Assembly: GCA_030691775.1 (NCBI GenBank)
Contig: JAUYDN010000077.1
Location: 1-6,631 of the forward strand
Length of the DNA stretch: 6,631 bases
DNA from: Dehalococcoidia bacterium
GTDB taxonomy: Bacteria; Chloroflexota; Dehalococcoidia; Dehalococcoidales; Fen-1064
Direction of reading: 5' to 3'
Under the pieces are notes generated by a model. It was not told where the DNA came from, made no database searches, and saw nothing but the letters and a program-made list of their open reading frames with translations. This document shows positions 5,999 through 6,631 of the stretch, in pieces. Each line of letters starts with the position of its first letter. The first letter of the stretch is position 1. Made by a program: the position numbers and the translations under genes.

Positions 5999-6289
5999 TC
6001 AACTGTCAAACCAACCCTCACTCAGGTCTTTAAACTCTGGATTCATCGTTTTTATCAATCCTATCTTTTTACTTCTGAGCATCCCTTTAATCTGTTTTTC
6101 TCTCGTGATTGCGGCAGTCACATCATCACTGGACGCGAAATATACGAGCCGCGTAATGTTGTATCTTTTAGTAAAACCTTCAACCAGTTTGTGCTTGTGT
6201 TCATAAACGCGACGTTCCAGGTCATTGGTGACTCCAGTATACAGAGTACCGGATTTATTAGACATGATATAAACGTAATACTCTTTCAT
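5999..6289 (-). CDS. Small GIY-YIG nuclease-family protein
   Basis: This 96-residue protein is a single, nearly complete GIY-YIG domain of the short, stand-alone type (usual length about 80-100 residues). Y5-V-Y7 stands for the GIY half and Y17-T-G19 for the YIG half. T21-N-D-L-E-R-R27 carries the conserved Arg, H31 follows in YEHK, and E64 in REKQIKG is the expected metal-binding Glu. The C-terminus LRSKKIGLIKTMNPEFKDLSEGWF (71-94) is typical of the group. There is no DNA-binding domain beyond the nuclease module. The biological role of these small proteins is not settled; DNA nicking or repair is the usual guess. The ATG at 6289 has no Shine-Dalgarno sequence, but TGATACAAT ends nine bases upstream. 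It sits between matching left and right arms of the TGTCATTCTGGAG repeat family, which suggests it moves with, or is maintained beside, that repeat. Confidence 0.93.
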   Translation of the reverse strand: MKEYYVYIMSNKSGTLYTGVTNDLERRVYEHKHKLVEGFTKRYNITRLVYFASSDDVTAAITREKQIKGMLRSKKIGLIKTMNPEFKDLSEGWFDS

Positions 6290-6298
6290 TTTGGTGCT

Positions 6299-6307
6299 AT
6301 TGTATCA
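6299..6307 (-). promoter_or_regulatory. Extended -10 promoter (TGA-TACAAT) of the GIY-YIG gene
   Basis: On the minus strand TACAAT (6304-6299) is preceded by TGA and ends nine bases before the ATG at 6289, giving a predicted leader of only about three bases. There is no Shine-Dalgarno sequence and no good -35 box. The arrangement is the same as at the MetE-like gene. Confidence 0.5.
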
Positions 6308-6336
6308 CGCGTTTGCTAATCTTTGATCCCTCACCT

Positions 6337-6394
6337 CCAGATTCTTCGGAGTCCTGGGGTTCAGGGGGGAGGCAGGACTCCTCCAGAATGACAA
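6337..6394. repeat. 58-bp right-arm module, identical to 5775-5832
   Basis: This stretch matches the right arm of the 155-bp element base for base. It contains the hairpin GGAGTCCTG/CAGGACTCC (6348-6356 and 6373-6381) and ends in CTCCAGAATGACA. Perfect identity over 58 non-coding bases implies recent duplication or gene conversion. Confidence 0.85.
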
Positions 6395-6411
6395 TATTAC
6401 GCATGCCGGCC

Positions 6412-6474
6412 TGTCATTCTGGAGCCCTTCGTAATCGCTCAGGGTGAACTCCGCGAAGAATCTCAGGGTGGGGG
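6412..6474. repeat. Third, variant left arm of the TGTCATTCTGGAG repeat
   Basis: The left end TGTCATTCTGGAG is intact (6412-6424), and GCGAAGAATCTCAGGGTGGGG follows. Between them is an extra stretch of about 24 bases (CCCTTCGTAATCGCTCAGGG and flank) that can fold back as GGAGCCCT against AGGGTGAACTCC. No matching right end is seen before the window closes; GTATGACA at about 6508-6515 may be a degraded one. Confidence 0.6.
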
Positions 6475-6523
6475 TGCCAGATGGGTGTGAAGACGGGTAT
6501 GACAGAGGAAAGAATGGCTCTGG

Positions 6524-6603
6524 ATTCCGTATCATAGCCTGCCCCGTATGAGTGACTTCATTGCCATCCCGATACAGTTGGGACTTGATACGGGGTACGG
6601 AAT
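6524..6603. repeat. Nested inverted repeat
   Basis: The outer arms are ATTCCGTA (6524-6531) and TACGGAAT (6596-6603). The inner arms are CCCCGTAT (6542-6549) and ATACGGGG (6588-6595). The two right-hand arms are contiguous, and the left-hand arms are separated by 10 bases. It shares the CCCCGTATCAAGT word with 57-69 in inverse orientation. Confidence 0.6.
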
Positions 6604-6631
6604 GGTAAGAAGAAAAGGTGGATAAAAACCA

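Larger units (their letters stand above)
5860..6393. mobile_element. Possible 534-bp element: the same repeat ends enclosing a GIY-YIG gene
   Basis: TGTCATTCTGGAG (5860-5872) and CTCCAGAATGACA (6381-6393) are the same 13-bp inverted ends as in the 155-bp neighbour. The left arm is identical to it over 50 bases (5843-5892) and the right arm over 58 bases (6337-6394 = 5775-5832). Between the arms lies one gene, on the minus strand, encoding a GIY-YIG nuclease-family protein. That this is one unit, and not two independent repeats beside a gene, is inference. Confidence 0.45.
6290..6631. other. Intergenic repeat zone at the right end of the window
   Basis: No gene is supported here. It holds the GIY-YIG promoter, the right arm of the element (6337-6394), a rearranged third left arm (6412-6474) and a nested inverted repeat (6524-6603). 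An open frame on the minus strand at 6305-6535 is a translation of repeat sequence. The last bases (GAAGAAAAGGTGGATAAAAACCA) could belong to a feature beyond the window. Confidence 0.6.

Noticed and set aside
6305..6535. Minus-strand open frame of 76 codons
   Set aside because: It is composed of repeat arms read in one frame, with low-complexity Pro/Ser-rich sequence.

Overview
The window looks like part of the chromosome of an anaerobic bacterium that uses cobamide (vitamin B12-type) methyl-transfer chemistry. Base composition is moderate, about half G+C by eye. Corrinoid and UroD-family methyltransferase genes together with dispersed repeats bearing TGTCATTCTGGAG ends would fit Chloroflexota (Dehalococcoidia-like) or another anaerobic lineage. 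That placement is inference, because no marker gene is present.

Layout. Positions 1-264 are non-coding and rich in short inverted repeats. Positions 4333 down to 265 hold a compact minus-strand operon of four genes. In transcription order these are a MtaC/MtbC-type corrinoid protein (4333-3698), a UroD-family protein with an H-S-C-G motif (3688-2594), a divergent UroD-superfamily protein with H-L-D-G at the matching place (2579-1491, TTG start), and a second H-x-C-G UroD-family protein (1452-265). Gaps are 9, 14 and 38 bases. A convincing sigma-70-type promoter (TTGACG, 17 bases, TACATT, with an extended -10) lies upstream. Divergently, 4554-5645 (+) encodes a MetE-like / UroD-MetE superfamily methyltransferase with a zinc-type H-L-C motif. 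It appears to be expressed from an extended -10 promoter as a leaderless message.

Positions 5646-6631 are a repeat-rich zone. A 155-bp palindromic element with perfect 13-bp terminal inverted repeats (5677-5831) is followed by a second pair of the same ends (5860 and 6393). These enclose a small GIY-YIG nuclease-family gene (6289-5999, minus). A third, rearranged left arm begins at 6412, and a nested inverted repeat closes the window.

Working model (inference): the UroD-family proteins and the MetE-like protein load methyl groups onto, and unload them from, the corrinoid protein. The substrate is unknown. No recognisable MtaB or MttB substrate methyltransferase and no corrinoid reactivase are encoded here, so either one UroD paralogue does the demethylation (as the UroD-like domain of CmuA does with chloromethane) or the partners lie elsewhere. 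Two points most deserve follow-up: the three-paralogue UroD/corrinoid operon, and the possible GIY-YIG-carrying repeat element with its short, gene-less relative next to it.
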